Below, in pieces: positions 45,000 to 58,482 of a DNA stretch of 64,000 nucleotides. The notes beneath the pieces are model-generated. The model was not told the origin of the DNA and did no database searches. It worked only from the letters and a program-made list of their open reading frames with translations. A program made the translations under genes and the position numbers. Position 1 is the stretch's first letter; each line of letters opens with the position of its first letter. This DNA is from Toxonevra muliebris (lineage: Eukaryota; Arthropoda; Insecta; Diptera; Pallopteridae), in assembly GCA_963691655.1 (NCBI GenBank), contig OY829329.1:19358708-19422707 (forward strand), given 5' to 3'.

Positions 45000-47040
45000 T
45001 AATTTCAGAAATAACTCTTATGTGTTTTTAAGCTAAATCAGACTGTAAACTTTTATGTTAAAAAATAAAAGTTTAAAATTACTTATAACTTTTAATTATA
45101 GAAATAAAAATTAAGAGTAGACTTACAACTTTAAAAATAAAACTTATGTCTTAAGCTTTTATAAAAAAAAGTTAACATTAAAGAGCGCTTCAAAACTCTT
45201 ATTTTTAAAAGTCTTTGGAATCCTACTACATATTTTTTACTACTTTCTACTAGTACATTTTCTCACTATTTTCTAGTACTTTTTCTACTATTTTCACTAT
45301 TTTCTGGTACTTCTTCTACTATTGCTTTTTAACTACTTTTTTGCTGCTTTTTCATTTACTTTTACTACTACTTTTTCAATTACTATTGGATGCGAAGTAT
45401 GAACTGATGCGCTGAGAGCAGGAAATAGTAGAAAGGTCCTGGCATTGGTACAGCGAACAGAAGCGCTCAGGGTAACCCCTGCATAGAGCACAGTATCTGA
45501 GGTAGCAGTACTGGTGAACGGTGCCAATCGATTTTACAAGCTCAAGAACGTAAAAGCTTATGGGAGTTAAAAAAGAGAACAGCAGCGCAAGATGCTAAGT
45601 TGCAAAACCTTCCGCAAGTGGCGGTAGAACGAAAACACTAGAGGAAGGAACCTGGTCAACTGGAAAAACTGGACAGTTCCTGTCAGGCCATAGATATTAC
45701 CAAAAATATCTATACACCATGGGAAAAGTGGAGCAAAATAGTTATATACGGCGACGGACAAATAGATGACGCAGAGCACACATTCTTCATATGTGCACGA
45801 TGGCAATCTGAACGAATGCGCTAGAGAACGCAGTTGGCTCATTCACCACTCACAGCGTAATTGAAACAATGATCCCCAGCACGGAAAATTGGCAAAACGT
45901 AGCACGATATGTAGAAAATGTGCTATGTAAAAAAAGGGGACCTAAATGGACTCCACCCTGAAGTAATGCGAAAAAAGTCCCAGGGTGGAAGTAAGTCCAG
46001 TGAGAGAGAGAACAGTTTTGACGATGTTCACATTTTTACCGCCTCACCCGCAAAAAAAAAAACTTTTGTACTACCTTTTCTACAAATATTTTTTAATATA
46101 ATACTTTTCTAACCACTTTTTCTTCTACTTTTTACAACCCCCTGTAAAATTGAAAAATTAGACAAAAATAATTTGAAATTAGTAAAAAATCACAGGAAAA
46201 TAGCACAGCCACACAAAAAAATGTTTTTTTGAGTTCGAAGGCCAGACCATGTTTATTATATGTTTTTGGGGTCACTGAATTCAAATCCGAGGTCCGAAAA
46301 ATCCGAGCACGTCCGGGTTCTGACATAACCTCAAAAAAATTCATAAAAATATGTTTTTTCCGGATCTGGAGATCAAATCATGTTTACTATACAGACAATG
46401 TTACTATATGTTTTTGGGGTCGTTGAAGCCGAATCTGAGGTCCAAAAAAATCCCAGCATGTCAGGTTTTCGACTAAGCTTAGATAACGAGGCATTTTCAG
46501 CAACCCCAAAAACATATAATAAACATGGTCAGACCCCCGAGTTCGAAAACAATTTTTATGAGGATTATTGAGGCTATGTCAGAACCCTGACGCGCTGGAG
46601 TTTTTTGGACTTCGGATTCAGCAATCCCAAAAACATATAGTTACCATGGTCTGACCTCCAGACCCGAAAAAACATTTTTTTAGTGTGGCTGTGTAGTAAT
46701 AGAAAATAGTTGTAGAAAAAAGTAGTAGGAAATAGTAGTAGAAATAAGAAAAGAAAAAGTAGTAGTCTTCAAAAACTTTTGAAAATAAAAGTGTTCAGAG
46801 ACTTTTAAAAATTAAAGTTTTCAAAAACTTTTAAAAATAATTTTAAAAAAATAAAAATTTTTAAAGACTCTTACAATTTTACTTTTAAAATAAAAGTTAT
46901 TGAGTAAAAGTTTAAATTAAAAGTTAAGTTTGAAAAATAAGTTATTTCAAAACTCTTGCTTTAGATCATCAGTTTTAACTCTTATGAAATAAACTTTTAT
47001 TTTGAATACTTTTTGTTAATAATTAGAAGAGTTTCATGCT
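45000..47040. repeat. large inverted repeat, about 2 kb, with degenerate arms
   Basis: The left arm (45020-45370 and 46040-46330) is rich in AACTTTTATTTTTAAAAGTC, then TACTACTTTTTC units, then a GACCATGTTTATTATATG, TTTTTGGGGTCACTGAATTC block. The right arm (46490-47030) shows the same blocks in reverse order and complement: CCCCAAAAACATATAATAAA, CATGGTC, GTAGTAGAAAT, then AAACTTTTAAAAATAA. Symmetry is centred near 46450. An R1-like fragment interrupts the left arm. It resembles a foldback-type structure. Confidence 0.75.
45385..45945 (+). pseudogene. R1-clade non-LTR retrotransposon ORF2 C-terminal remnant
   Basis: Across several frames the plus strand gives EVAVLVNGA-PIDFTSSRT (the post-RT region), GQFLSGHRYYQKYLYTMG at about 45670-45723, IYGDGQIDDAEHTFFICARW at about 45746-45805 (the CCHC-like C-terminal motif, first Cys lost) and NWQNVARYVENVLCKKRG at about 45889-45942. 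The order matches R1-type elements. Frameshifts and stops show it is dead. Confidence 0.75.
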
Positions 47041-49235
47041 CAGATTAAAATTAGTTTAGAGGGTCAGGTTAAGTAATGCTCTAATCATTTGGCAACGAAT
47101 TATTATTGGCCATAGCCAAAGTAAAATATGAAAATATTCAAGGTATATAATATAAGAGATTTGCTGAACCTAATTTAATATTTTTTGCAATGTACTCTAA
47201 CTTTATTTAACCTTTAACTACAAAAAACTGTAGTATACGTATGCATTATCCGTATAATAAGCTAAAATTATGTTACTGGAAAGCTTTAAAAACTTCAAAA
47301 TTTGTTGACTATTTCTTTTTTTTTTTTTCTTTTTTCAACAAGTTTCCACTTTATGCACTTTTGCATTCTGATTACATGAAAATCTCCCCTCTTCAAAAAT
47401 AAGAAATTCAAATGAATTGCAACATCATTCAGAAGTTCTTATAATAATTTATTTCAAAAGTTTAATTTAACAAATTTTAATTAGTTATTTAAATGCGAAA
47501 AAGGTATTTATGTGTAGTACCTTTATCTAAATGAAACACACAACCCAAAAACTTAAAATAATTTTTCAATTTTTATGGTGACTTTGAGTTTTATTTTATT
47601 ACATAGGAGCTTATGTATATATGTATGTATATAAGTTTGTAAATATTTATTTTTTGCACGTAAATAATTGTAAAAGTACTTTTAAATACGCTTTAACTAC
47701 TCTTTATTTTTCTTTTCTCTTTTTTGTGTTGTTGCTGTTTTTGTTATTGTTGTTGCTGTTGTTGTGTAGGTGCAATATAATTCAAGTTTTTCAATATAAT
47801 TGTGCACATTTGGTACACAATCCATCTTTTTCGTATCTCTAGACAGCAACAGCAAATAGCAACATTAAAAAAGCAATGTCAGAAAATGTGAAAAATTCCT
47901 TGCAACAACTGCATCTGTTAACTCTGCAACATAGATGCAGACACACACACATACATACACACTGCACTATGTATGTACAGAGAAAAGACAAATAAAATTT
48001 TTTCACGTATAAAGAATGACTATAAAAATATCAGTAGTGAAAGAATGTAATGAAAAATAATAAAAGAAAAATCAAGGAAATGTATACAAACATGCATACA
48101 TAGTGAGATAGATAGATAGATAGGAACCTCGTACTCTCACATATATACAAACATACATACGTCATTGCAGATATTCCATAAATTGTTCGCATTTTTTCTT
48201 TGAACTAAAAACAACAAAAAAAATGGAAAGGAAAATTTGTCAGTTTGTAATTTATTTTGAGGTGTCATCAAGTTAGAATGCATACAATACTGCGGATATA
48301 CATACATACAGACTTACATTTATATGTATGTAGATGTATGTGTAAATATAGGTAGTAGGAAGATAGGAGGAAATAAAAAAAAAAAAAAAAAATGTATACT
48401 AAATTTCATTAAGTTAATGGTGGGCGTTAGGAATATGAAAGTGTATAAAAATGTACAAAAAAGGTACAGGTGTTTGGTAAGAGATTTTTTTTCTTAAAAA
48501 ACTTTAGCATTTATTTCCATTAATTATAATCACCTTTGCAATTAAGCGCTCACCTCAAAATTGAAAAAAAAGAAAAAAAAAAAACGGATCATCTTTATTG
48601 AAGTCCCTTCAGATATCTATCTCTGTGTTTTTTTTTTAATTCGTTGTGATTGAGATGGGAAGTTATCTGTTTAGGTAGGTGGGTACATTGGTCGGGTGGC
48701 CATTTCCATTTACATTACGGCAAATTCAAGTGCCTAACTCTTAAAATAAATTCGTTTTATGTTATAATCTCATTATCAATTAGGTTGCTGCTTTTTCTAT
48801 GTTCACAATTCATCAGGTAAGTTCACTGTCCAATTTCTTTCCCTATTGCGAAGTCAAACGATATATAAAACAAAAGTTTATATTTCTAAAAGTATTTACA
48901 CAGCCCTATCACAAATTCTGAAGGAGCTCTCGTCGTTGTTACGAATGAACAATTCATATTTTTAATTTCGTCGTGACCACGAAATTCTCTCAAAATTTCT
49001 AAATTTGGGAGATTGGCATCACTAATTCCGAATAAAATGGAACTTTGACTGTTTTTCGTAGTGATTTTGTACGAATGCTGAAGTGTGACGGGAGCAGAAG
49101 AAAAATACTTATAAACAGGAAAACAACGTTTGAAATGCGGAAATGCCTCATAAACCTTGTAAACTGTAGGTTGAGTTAGGTATGGCATTCGGCCTGCACC
49201 TAATATGGAAACGGTAAAGCTGATGATTTTGTAGA
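47041..49235. other. microsatellite-rich region, no gene recognised
   Basis: GTTGTTGCTGTT runs at 47725-47766, ACACACACATACATACACAC at 47942-47961, GATAGATAGATAGATA at 48107-48122 and poly-A tracts. The minus-strand 100-residue frame at 48886-49188 has balanced composition but no domain that I know. Confidence 0.5.
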
Positions 49236-49289
49236 CTTGGCTCTCAGCAATTCACACATTTCTGGCCACGTGGGTTTAACATTTGCCAC

Positions 49290-49800
49290 ATGCAAACTTC
49301 TAATTCAAGACCACTATTCCCATATTGCAGAAAATAGCTGGAGGATGGAACCTATATGCTTCATTGCTAGACAGTTCTGGCCTACGTCAAATCAGAAATG
49401 CACCAAAGTACAAGTGCTTGGGCCGAGTTAGGGTAGCCAGAAGTACTGATTTGATCAGTACATGTCCTGATTATTTTTTGAAATACTGATTTTTTGAAAT
49501 CTCAAAATCAGTACGAAAATATACTGATTTTTTCAAACTAATATCTTAAGAACTTTTGTGGTTAACCTTAATGGTCTAAAATCGTTTTGCAGACAGTCTC
49601 ACCCTGCTTGTTTTTTTTTCTGGAATGAAGAGGACGAAACAATCTTTCACTTTATATGTAACTGCCCCACTCTAGCAGCACGCAGACAAATAACTCTATG
49701 AGAACCTTTCTATGAGAGACTCAGTGAACTTGCATCCTCTGAAATCGGGGACTTACTAAGCTTCATACAAAGCACAAAAGGGTTTGACTAAGAGGACAAC
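49290..49800 (+). pseudogene. non-LTR retrotransposon RNase H to C-terminal remnant
   Basis: Plus-strand pieces: ICFIARQFWPTSNQKCTK at about 49346-49410 and, after a non-coding gap, FFWNEEDETIFHFICNCPTL, AARRQI at about 49615-49690, then FYERLSELASSEIGDLLSFI at about 49706-49768. The EEDEt..H..C.CP.La.RR pattern is the zinc-knuckle C-terminus of RNase-H-bearing LINEs. It is broken by stops. Confidence 0.65.
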
Positions 49801-50017
49801 GTGGTATCACAATGGACCAGCAGGTCTCAGTGTGTTCATTTTTGAACAGCCTCAGCAACCTAACCTTATAAAGTGTATAAATACGTAAATTTACTGTCAA
49901 ATTTCATATAACTTTTGACAAGTTTACATACTTTAAGAGTTGACGAGGAATTTACGAGTTTATAGGAACCCGCCTAATTTGTTATTTTTTGAAGATCAAA
50001 ATGTAGGGAAAGTCAAT

Positions 50018-50329
50018 TTAAATTATTTGGGCACAATTTATCTTTTTATGAATTTCTATAAATTGGTAGAATACCAGTATGGCGGTGATATTGTAATAAC
50101 CTTTACGGCTGAAATATAAAAATTTCTCATCTGCCGGGAGAAATATTTTAACGTGCGTGCCATCAATGCACATTATGACAAAAGGAAATCGCGTTCTTCC
50201 ATAGAAATCTATTTTATCCTCCCTTGTTTCTTCATTAATCACATCCAACTTTCTCCACTTTGCATAAAGCATTGCTTCCAAAATATTCAAGCTATAAATC
50301 CTCCGACAAAAATCACAAAATGACCACAA
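50018..50329 (-). pseudogene. PIF/Harbinger (HARBI1-like) transposase fragment
   Basis: The 103-residue frame contains FPFVIMCIDGTHVKIFLPAD, which carries the first Asp of the DDE nuclease (IDGTHI in the family), and RKGYYNI, the conserved RKGYxSIN block. The later D and E motifs are absent on the same strand, so it is truncated. No termini were identified. Confidence 0.8.
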
Positions 50330-51389
50330 CGTGTCCCACGGCTGTAACTCACAGCTGATTTTTTCATTTGAACTTTTTTCTAATAGTTGGGAACGTTATC
50401 CTCGATATCAAGAGCTTATGATCCCGCAAAATCCATTCACTCAGAACCAGTCGTTAATTGGCGGATTTTGGAAATTCGTTTGTGGGATAACGTCCAACAC
50501 AGAAATTAAAATCAACTGTTTTTGCGAGACTCCATTCTGATATTGACGAGTAGATAGAGATCTGAGTAGAGTGGAGAGAACTGATTCCTATGGCACATCG
50601 GTATTAATTGATTGAATCTTTTCAGGCTCAATCGTCTTTCGTTACTCTGTTCTTACGGCTATCGATATAGAATAAAGAATTGAACTGTTCAACTTGAGAC
50701 TCCACCAAAAATAACACTAAACGACATAATGAAGGTTGATTTTTATGAACTCAACAAACAAGACAAACTCGTTTCTAATTCGAAACGAATTCGTTGTGGC
50801 GATAAAATGTTTCGAAAGCGAATATCATTAACGATTCATTAATGAGTTTTTCTTGGGGAATTGCTTCTTCATTAATGAATTCGTTTACGAATTTGCAGTA
50901 TCTTCTTCACAATTTTTAAAGCAGGAAGGAGGAATATTTCCTTCTGTCGAGTTGCTTGCTTTTTAGCAGTTTCTTACTTTTTAAACTTTAATTTAATTAT
51001 CCTTACCTAACAAATTTTAGAAGGATAAATCTTTAATTTGAATTATTTGAATTAATGAATTGTGAAATAGGGAATACTCGTTTATTTTTCATACTCGTTA
51101 AGAAGTTACTAAAACGAAGACTCGTTACTACAGCGAAAACTCATTACCGGGTTCATTTTCGAATTCCAGGTTAACGGGTCTAATTTTAAAATTGGACTAT
51201 TGTAAAAGCGCGACCCCAAGCATAGGAGTCTACTCATCTGCAGCTTTGAACATTGACGTAGAAAGTGAAGAGCATTGGTGTAATAGCACAATGTTCAATG
51301 ATTTGTTGTGCTCTTAGAGAATATTTGTCCTGTTCCTATCTAACCTTGCCCGACATTTCTTTACAATTTCTGATTTAATTATTTTGGAT

Positions 51390-51545
51390 TCTATTGCCTT
51401 CATTGCAGCCTGACTGTCAGTAAAGATAGTGATATTCGAAGTACGAATTGCACCATATTGTAAAAGTCGAGCTGCTTTCTAAATAGCAAAAATCTCTGCT
51501 TGAAAAACGCTGCAGCTGTCAGGAAGACGATACGACCGTCTTGGC
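51390..51545 (-). pseudogene. LINE RNase H domain fragment
   Basis: Minus strand reads SVFQAEIFAI, an in-frame stop, KAARLLQYG, then SNITIFTDSQAAMKAIES. QAEixAI and DSQAAmkAI are the second and third catalytic blocks of the RNase H domain of I/Jockey-group LINEs. The flanks are not readable as coding. Confidence 0.75.
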
Positions 51546-51702
51546 TGCAGGTGTTCGGAGTAGAGACCAGATCCAGTTCCATCCTGGCTGGATATTGATT
51601 TGCAATTCTAGTAATAAAATCTAAATTTAAAGTTAAATAATCCGTGGCCACATCTAAGTCAGCTTTGATTCCATTTTGACCTCTCCGCTTTATTTCACTC
51701 AA

Positions 51703-54700
51703 AATTGTAGTATCCTTAGTTTGCTGATCTCTACAAGTTGGATTCTCTTAGTCTAAGAGCTCTTTTTGCGGCACAGCCTTGAACAAACACTCGTAACGGT
51801 AAGAGATGAAATATCAAAAAAAATATTGAGCATAAGTATTATTTGATATCAAAATAAACTTTCTTGCGTTATTATTTTTTGATTTGACGCAATTTTTGGG
51901 TATTTATATTGTCCCAAAAAGATTCTTTTATGTGATCAATTTTTGCTGTCATAACACAGGTACCCACGGCCTATGCACTTAGAGCACATTTGTTTTTGTA
52001 AAACACTTAGGCATAGGCTGAGCATTTCTCATCTCTCTTCTTTGCCTATACCAAAGTGCAAAGCAACAACACTTTCGTATGCTTTGCTGGTCTTCAGCGT
52101 AAATTTTATTGTTGGCTAACGTATGAGTTTACAATAATAAAGTTTATATATATTGGTGTCTGCACATCCTTAAAAAACTTTTGCACTACAATATTGTAGA
52201 CCTATTTTTTGAGAAATAACTTTGCCAAAACCCAAACAAGAAATTTTTTGTGGTTTATGAGTTAAGCGAATTTATATATATGACCACTATTTCACTCGTT
52301 GACCTTGAAAATATCACTTATTTGACCTAAAGTAGTGAAATGCTTTGGGAGAATTAAGTTGGTCTTGTGCTATTGGAAACCGTTGAAAGATTTGGATTCA
52401 TATTTTTGGTATCGCACAGTGTAGTTTCTTGATAGAGTAAGCATTTATCGAAATGTACCGAATTTTTTAATGAAAAATGTAACGATAGGTTCTGAGTCAG
52501 TGATGACCTTTCAATACAGATTTAAATGTCGAAAATAAGTCGATAAGTAGCATTTTCAGTGCACTTTTGTAGAAACTTCGATTTTTATTTTCTTTTATGT
52601 AATACTACTTTAAAAGAAGCCCTACAGCTTTTCTACTTTCCTTAGAAAATTACTAAATACTTTTGTTTGTTCCGGCCTAATTTTTAAGGGGTTTTTCGAA
52701 AATTTTTTATTATAAAAAATAAAATACAATCGTTTGCGTGTGACTGGCTCGAGACAATAAATTTAAATAAAATATTGTTCTGTAGAATTTTCATTTTGGC
52801 AGGTAGTAGACTTAAATATTTTTATTGGCAGACTTCTAAAAAAAAAATATCGCTTTTTTTTGTTGAAAATCGGGATAAAAAATAGGAAATAATGATTATA
52901 AATAAACAATTCTACTACCTGCGAGAGCCATTGGTATGTAGAATAACGTATTAAAATTTCAGCTTAATCGGTTCTATCCAAAAAACGTTGTTTCGAGAAA
53001 AACGCTTTTAAAGTTTTAACAACACATACAGTTTAACCAACAGGCGCTCACGACTATGTGCTAAAACTTCGTTAATATTTTAAGTTTTGGTCTGAAATTT
53101 TTACAGTATACTCTTAATATATTGTACTTTCGAAATACATAAGAAAAAAAATTTATTTTTTGAAACTCGAACAACAGACTACATCCTTAAACACTAAACT
53201 TGTCCAACTTTTGTTAGCCTCTCGAATTTATTTTTAATATTAGAAAATTTGTTTGCCAAAGGTGAACGTGAACGTTGTGGATGTTACATACAAAGAATTA
53301 CTCTATTCCGAGATCTTTCCATAATCATTCTCCAGCACTTCTCTGGTATAACATCATTCACTATCAGAGCCCTGCAGCCAGTTTAATTCAATTGAAGCTT
53401 CCTCTTCAGCGATTAGGTAAGAACATATGGTTATGTCTACCTATTATTCAAATGCCTCAGTCGATTTATGGCAATTTCTTTTACATTTTCATTTCCACTT
53501 AGGTGAAGCACGTAAAACTTAATTGATACTTGTACATCAAAGAGTTTGTAGTTTTTGTTACGGCAATTTCTTATGTTGTTGGAATCAGAATTCACCTTCT
53601 TGAGTTTATTGTTTAGTAAGGAAATTGAATAGGTTTTTACGTCTATATTTTTCGCAATCATTCGAACTATGAGTGCTATGTGTAATTTTTACGCGAACGC
53701 ATAGAATACAAAAATTGTAAAAATTAAGGGCAAATTTTGCTAATGATATGTATCTCAATGGCTTTTTAATTGAAAATTGACCTACGCCTCCTCTCAATTG
53801 TTAATTCTAAAAACTATCCAATTAGTTATACACATATACATACATACATACAATGTAATCCTTGTTATTCCTAATTTTTTTTTCTTCACCCGCATTTTCT
53901 CCATGAAAAGGGTTGTAGTATACTCATATTGCAGTTTTCCATATTGTTTAAATAATATACATATATATATATATGTGCAAAGGAGGCAATGCAGCATTTA
54001 AGAGAATAAAACTAGGCATTTTAATCATATTTCTATTTTTTCTTGACACTCCTTTTAAAGCTACTTTGCTGAATTTTGTATAAATATTAAAGTATAGTAG
54101 TGTTTAAATTTATCTAACTATGTGGATTATCAGAATTATTTTGTGGCTTTGACAAATGCTTCTATATAGGTATGTATTCAGAATTTTCATTTCAATAAAT
54201 AATATCACATTTATGTAAATAAATAATATTTTCAATCAAATTTGTATCTCTCAGATACATTTTCCGAGAGCACTTTGCTTTCATCTTCTCTCTCTCTCAC
54301 TCTCTCTTCATATTCAAATTTCCCAGTATTCCGCCACTCTTAAAGATAACAAAATACTCCATTGTTCCATTGCACAATTTTTATACTATGTGCAATGTGT
54401 ATAAGTAGGACTCTCATCAAATTTTTATATACAAAGCTTTTTGCGAAGATTTTTCTTTTTTTTAATTAAAAAGGGGAAAGAATTTTATCTTTCGGAGTGT
54501 TGAATTAGCACAAGAGGGAATAAAGTTTCAAAGGGTAGTAGCATAACCCAAATGCAGTTATGTAAGTTGCAACGAATGGCAGCTAGCTATCTCCTAGATA
54601 CATATGCACCCACATTTATGTGTGTATACCGGAATTATACTTATATGAACTAGAATGTGAATGCTTTTTTTTCTACCCAGCAAACAATTAAAATATTATA

Positions 54701-54795
54701 CCTTACATAACTTAAGTGTCTTATAAGCAGGATGTATATTTTATAACTTTGCTCATCATATGCGTAGATACATAAATACATATATGCACTTTTGT
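51703..54795. other. 3-kb stretch without recognised gene
   Basis: AT-rich with TATATATATATA at 53958-53972 and CTCTCTCTC at 54290-54310. Short frames only; nothing resembles a known family, and no element ends were confirmed. Confidence 0.4.
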
Positions 54796-54803
54796 ATACA
54801 TAC

Positions 54804-57800
54804 TAGGGAAGTCAATGTCAACATCCCGGGATTCGGTCTAAAAGTGGTCCCAAAAATCCCGACAAACACCCTAATGCTAAAATCCGATTTTGCCTACATT
54901 CGGATTCAAAGCTATGCTACGCAAAAAGGAGAAACGGTATGCTGCAACCCGATTGCAAGTCTGTATGGCGTTGCCAACTAAAAACCTAAAAATTCAATTT
55001 TCGAAATCAACTGTTTTGGCAGAAATAAACACAAGAAAATAAAAAAAGGATTCAATTTGCAATATTTAATGGCAAAAGTGAAATTTTTCATTTAATTGTG
55101 CATGAAACGGATTCGGTAGTCGCTGTACTTATATTCCAGGAGAAAGAGAAAGCATGCAAAAATAAGATTCCTCCAAATCATTAAAAAAAACATGCATCCT
55201 ATTTGGTCCGCAACCTTTTGCCTAGCTTCTGTCTTATTAGTGGACAAATTCTGCTGATGAAGCATTTATAATCCAATCATACTATAAAGTACAATTTACT
55301 ACAATAATTGATTCGATACATACTTTTTTCCAACGTGTTAGTTCCTTAGTTGGTGGTCCCAGACTATTCAATTACAAAGTCACACACTCCCAAAAACTCA
55401 GGATATCTTCCTTTGCTCTGGTCAGGTCTTTCCTTCATCAAATCCACAAGCCTTTCATACTGCGCACGGGTTGTTATGATTTTTGACCTGGCAAAAGTAC
55501 ACATATGTATTAATAATAAAATTAATTTTATATTAAACACCAAAACTTACATATTTTATGTTTTTTTGTTGACAATTCTTTTGGCTCTGACACCTTTTCT
55601 TAATCGTACAAAAATGGCAATTTTACGATTCGCTCGTTTTCAGGCACACCATCATTCGAACTTAGGGCAATGTGACACGATCAATGTTTTGCTGTCAAAC
55701 AATGAAATTGTTGTTGTTTTGAAAAATGAACACTGAGCTAAAGAGAGAATGAACACATTTCACTTCAAATTTTTTTACTGACGAAAAAAACCTGCATCAC
55801 TGCAAATAAAATGGGGTTGCTGAAGATTTACTATTGCATTTTATAGGAAAATACTAATATATTATGAAAAATACTAGACTTTTTACTAATTTTTAAATAA
55901 ATCTTTTTTCTTTGCCACCCTTTGCGTTGTTTGGTTCTTGTTTGTTTGTGAAAATGAGTGCTGTTTAAAAAATTACTTAATAAGTTTTATAAAAACATGG
56001 TAATTCAATGGCCAAGCAACAAAGTGGTGGACATTATTTTAATAGTTCGCAAATTCGAAAGATTATTTTACAGCGTTTTTCATATACAAATGCAATTTTT
56101 TTGTATAATTTGTTGCTATTTCCACCAACATTATCTCATTTTGTCATTATTATTATTTTTCATCCAATTCCATTCCAATTGTTGAATTTTCATCCACTCT
56201 AAAATACAATTAAATACTTTTTTGTTGGAAAAACATAGTTGCAGATAAAAGTAATAAAAAATAACATTCAGCAAAAAACTGATAGTGTAGCAGGGCATCA
56301 AACAAAACGATGAAAAGAGAGTAAAAACAATTTTTATTTTTATTTTATTTTTTCCTTTTTTAATTCGTTCATAGTATAGCTCTCAAAAGCCGACCCATTC
56401 TGTGATACATTTTTTTCTTTGTTCCCCGAAATTTTAACTCAAATATCCAAATATTTAAATGGACAACATATCAACTTAAAATAAATGAATCTCACGCGCT
56501 CTACACACACTTTGATTTCATGATTTTAGAGAGCTTTTAAATTGCAACAGTGTAAACTGAACAATATAAAAAATCTGTATCTTTTATGGTTTTCAAAAAG
56601 CATCGTAAAGACATTTTATTGACGTAAGGTAGGTATGTGAAATGGAGGACGTATTTTTATAAATCTTTTTACAGACTTTAAGTGTATTTATTGATACTTT
56701 ATGCTTTTTTTAAGGATTTGAATTCAGTTTATTTAATGTTATATTGCTATTGTTATATTATTTTTATTTATTTATTAAAATTTATACAATAATAAATTAT
56801 TATACAAATGAAGGAAGCAGCACTAGCATCATAGGCCATCTGCTGGTCTATTGTTATAATTAACTGAGTTTCTTTCACATTTGTTTCAGGGATTGAGTTC
56901 ATTAAATAAAAAAATGTCTGGTTAGTACTATAATAAATAATTATTATTTTCATATATTCAAAATTAATTTTCATGCATAACAATACTACAAGTTCTATTG
57001 GTGTTATTGTAATGCTGGCAAGAAATGTAAATAAAGTCAAGTTAGTAATCTATACATTTATTAGTGTAATTACAATTTTATTCCAGAAGATCCAGAAGTG
57101 CTACGATATCATATTATATATCAATTTAAAGAGCTGGACAAGTAGGTTAGTCAGATTTAAAATCGGTTATTAAATTAGCGTCGGAAGTTTTTTAAAATTC
57201 GTTCATTGAACAAAGCATTGCACTCATCGTTGTAAAAATCATTGCTTAACCGGGAGTAAATAACAAATGAGTGAGAAAGAGAAGACATGAGTAACGGCAT
57301 TTCTCAGATTTTATCTAACGAATATTTGCATACATAAATAACAAAACAAACACCAACGAGTAGTTTGGTTCTCTTTTGATATTTGTTTTTTCATAAAGAG
57401 ATTTCTTGAGCAAAAAAAATAGCCCCAGTTGCTGTGGCCTTACCAACTAGTTACTTATTAAGAATTAAAAAAAAAACTTGTATTTTCTCTCACCAGCGTA
57501 ATTTTACGTTACGCCTTCAGCGAAACTTTGTGTTTTTAATGGAAGTAATGAAATTCTTCTTCAAAAATATGTGAAGTAGTTATTTCTTCAGCAGACCATT
57601 AAAAATTTTAAATATTTTTTTCCATTTGAAATTTGTAAAAAATTTTTAAGAGTTCAGATGTTTGTGTAAATGGTTAAATGGGTGACAGAAGGCTTAAATC
57701 AATCGATAAGCTATTACTAAAAATGTTGTAAGTAGCAGGTTGAAAAACTATCCCGGGAACTGGAAACCGAGATTGAAATTTGAATCCTGAAAGTCCCGAG

Positions 57801-57832
57801 CACCAAAAAGTTGATGCCGAACGACATCCCTA
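54804..57832. mobile_element. hAT-like element, 3 kb, termini TAGGGA
   Basis: The left end TAGGGAAGTCAATGTCAACA and the right end, reversed TAGGGATGTCGTTCGGCATC, begin as inverted repeats. Flanks ATACATAC (54796-54803) and ATAGATAC (57833-57840) agree at seven of eight bases. Both ends share CCCGGGA and TCCCGA subterminal motifs. No hAT transposase is readable; the only protein trace inside is a zeste-type DNA-binding remnant. Confidence 0.6.
55345..55495 (-). pseudogene. zeste/Myb-SANT-like DNA-binding domain remnant
   Basis: Minus strand reads SKIITTRAQYERLVDLMKER, PDQSKGRYPEF and, after a frameshift and stop, NSLGPPTKELTRWKKV. TxxQyexLvdfmexxPdlakG...LnxLGPPtr....WkKvW is the pattern of the zeste-type Myb/SANT domain, common in insect transposons and domesticated genes. 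The deletion between the two parts and the stop mean it is not functional. Confidence 0.6.
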
Positions 57833-57840
57833 ATAGATAC

Positions 57841-58480
57841 ATGTGTATATGACAACGTAAATAACTTTGAAAGCAGGCCATTTAATTTTTGAGTATTTGT
57901 TGATTTTTTATTTCTGGAAATAAAAATAATTTTTTTTTTACTTCTGGATAATAATAAAAAAAAAATTGTATGTTTGGAAATCTTTTCTGGAAAGAGGAAG
58001 GATACCTAAAAGCATTTACATACGTGCATGCATTTGTTGTTAATTCAAAAAATTGTTTTCTTGTTAACAAGTAAATAGTATAAGTTTATGAACACATACA
58101 CATTTATATACTTTTATATATTTAGTACAAGAGCCCTTAAATGGTTGAAGGTTTAGCTTTACGTATCTATTCACTTTTAGCGTATTACATTTTTACTGGA
58201 ATATATAGAAGTTTAATGTCTAACCGGAATGTTTAAAATGAAGAGCTTTTTCATTTATTCAAGAGGTGGTGTTGTAAAGAAAGCTTTCTTTTTCGGCTTT
58301 AATTTATTTGATCCCAGGTTTAAACCTGGCAGGCACAGTTCAATTCACTAACCACTGTTTATATAACACGCAGCACATTTATTATATTACCTACCCTACA
58401 GTAAATAACACTTCTCAGTAGCCTGTATTTTTTGATATGGCTGGAGGTATGAGAAAAATTTAATAGTGAAAAGAATTGAC
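57841..58480. other. no gene recognised
   Basis: AT-rich. It contains a tRNA-like patch at 58312-58362, listed separately. Confidence 0.4.
58312..58362 (-). repeat. tRNA-like patch, possible SINE head
   Basis: On the minus strand CAGTGGTTAGTGAATTG resembles a tRNA A box, and GGTTTAAACCTGG resembles the B box GGTTCGANNCC. The stems do not form a full cloverleaf. Confidence 0.35.
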
Positions 58481-58482
58481 GG

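Noticed and set aside
48886..49188. 100-residue minus-strand frame
   Set aside because: Balanced composition but no recognised family, splice signals or promoter; surrounded by dead transposons.
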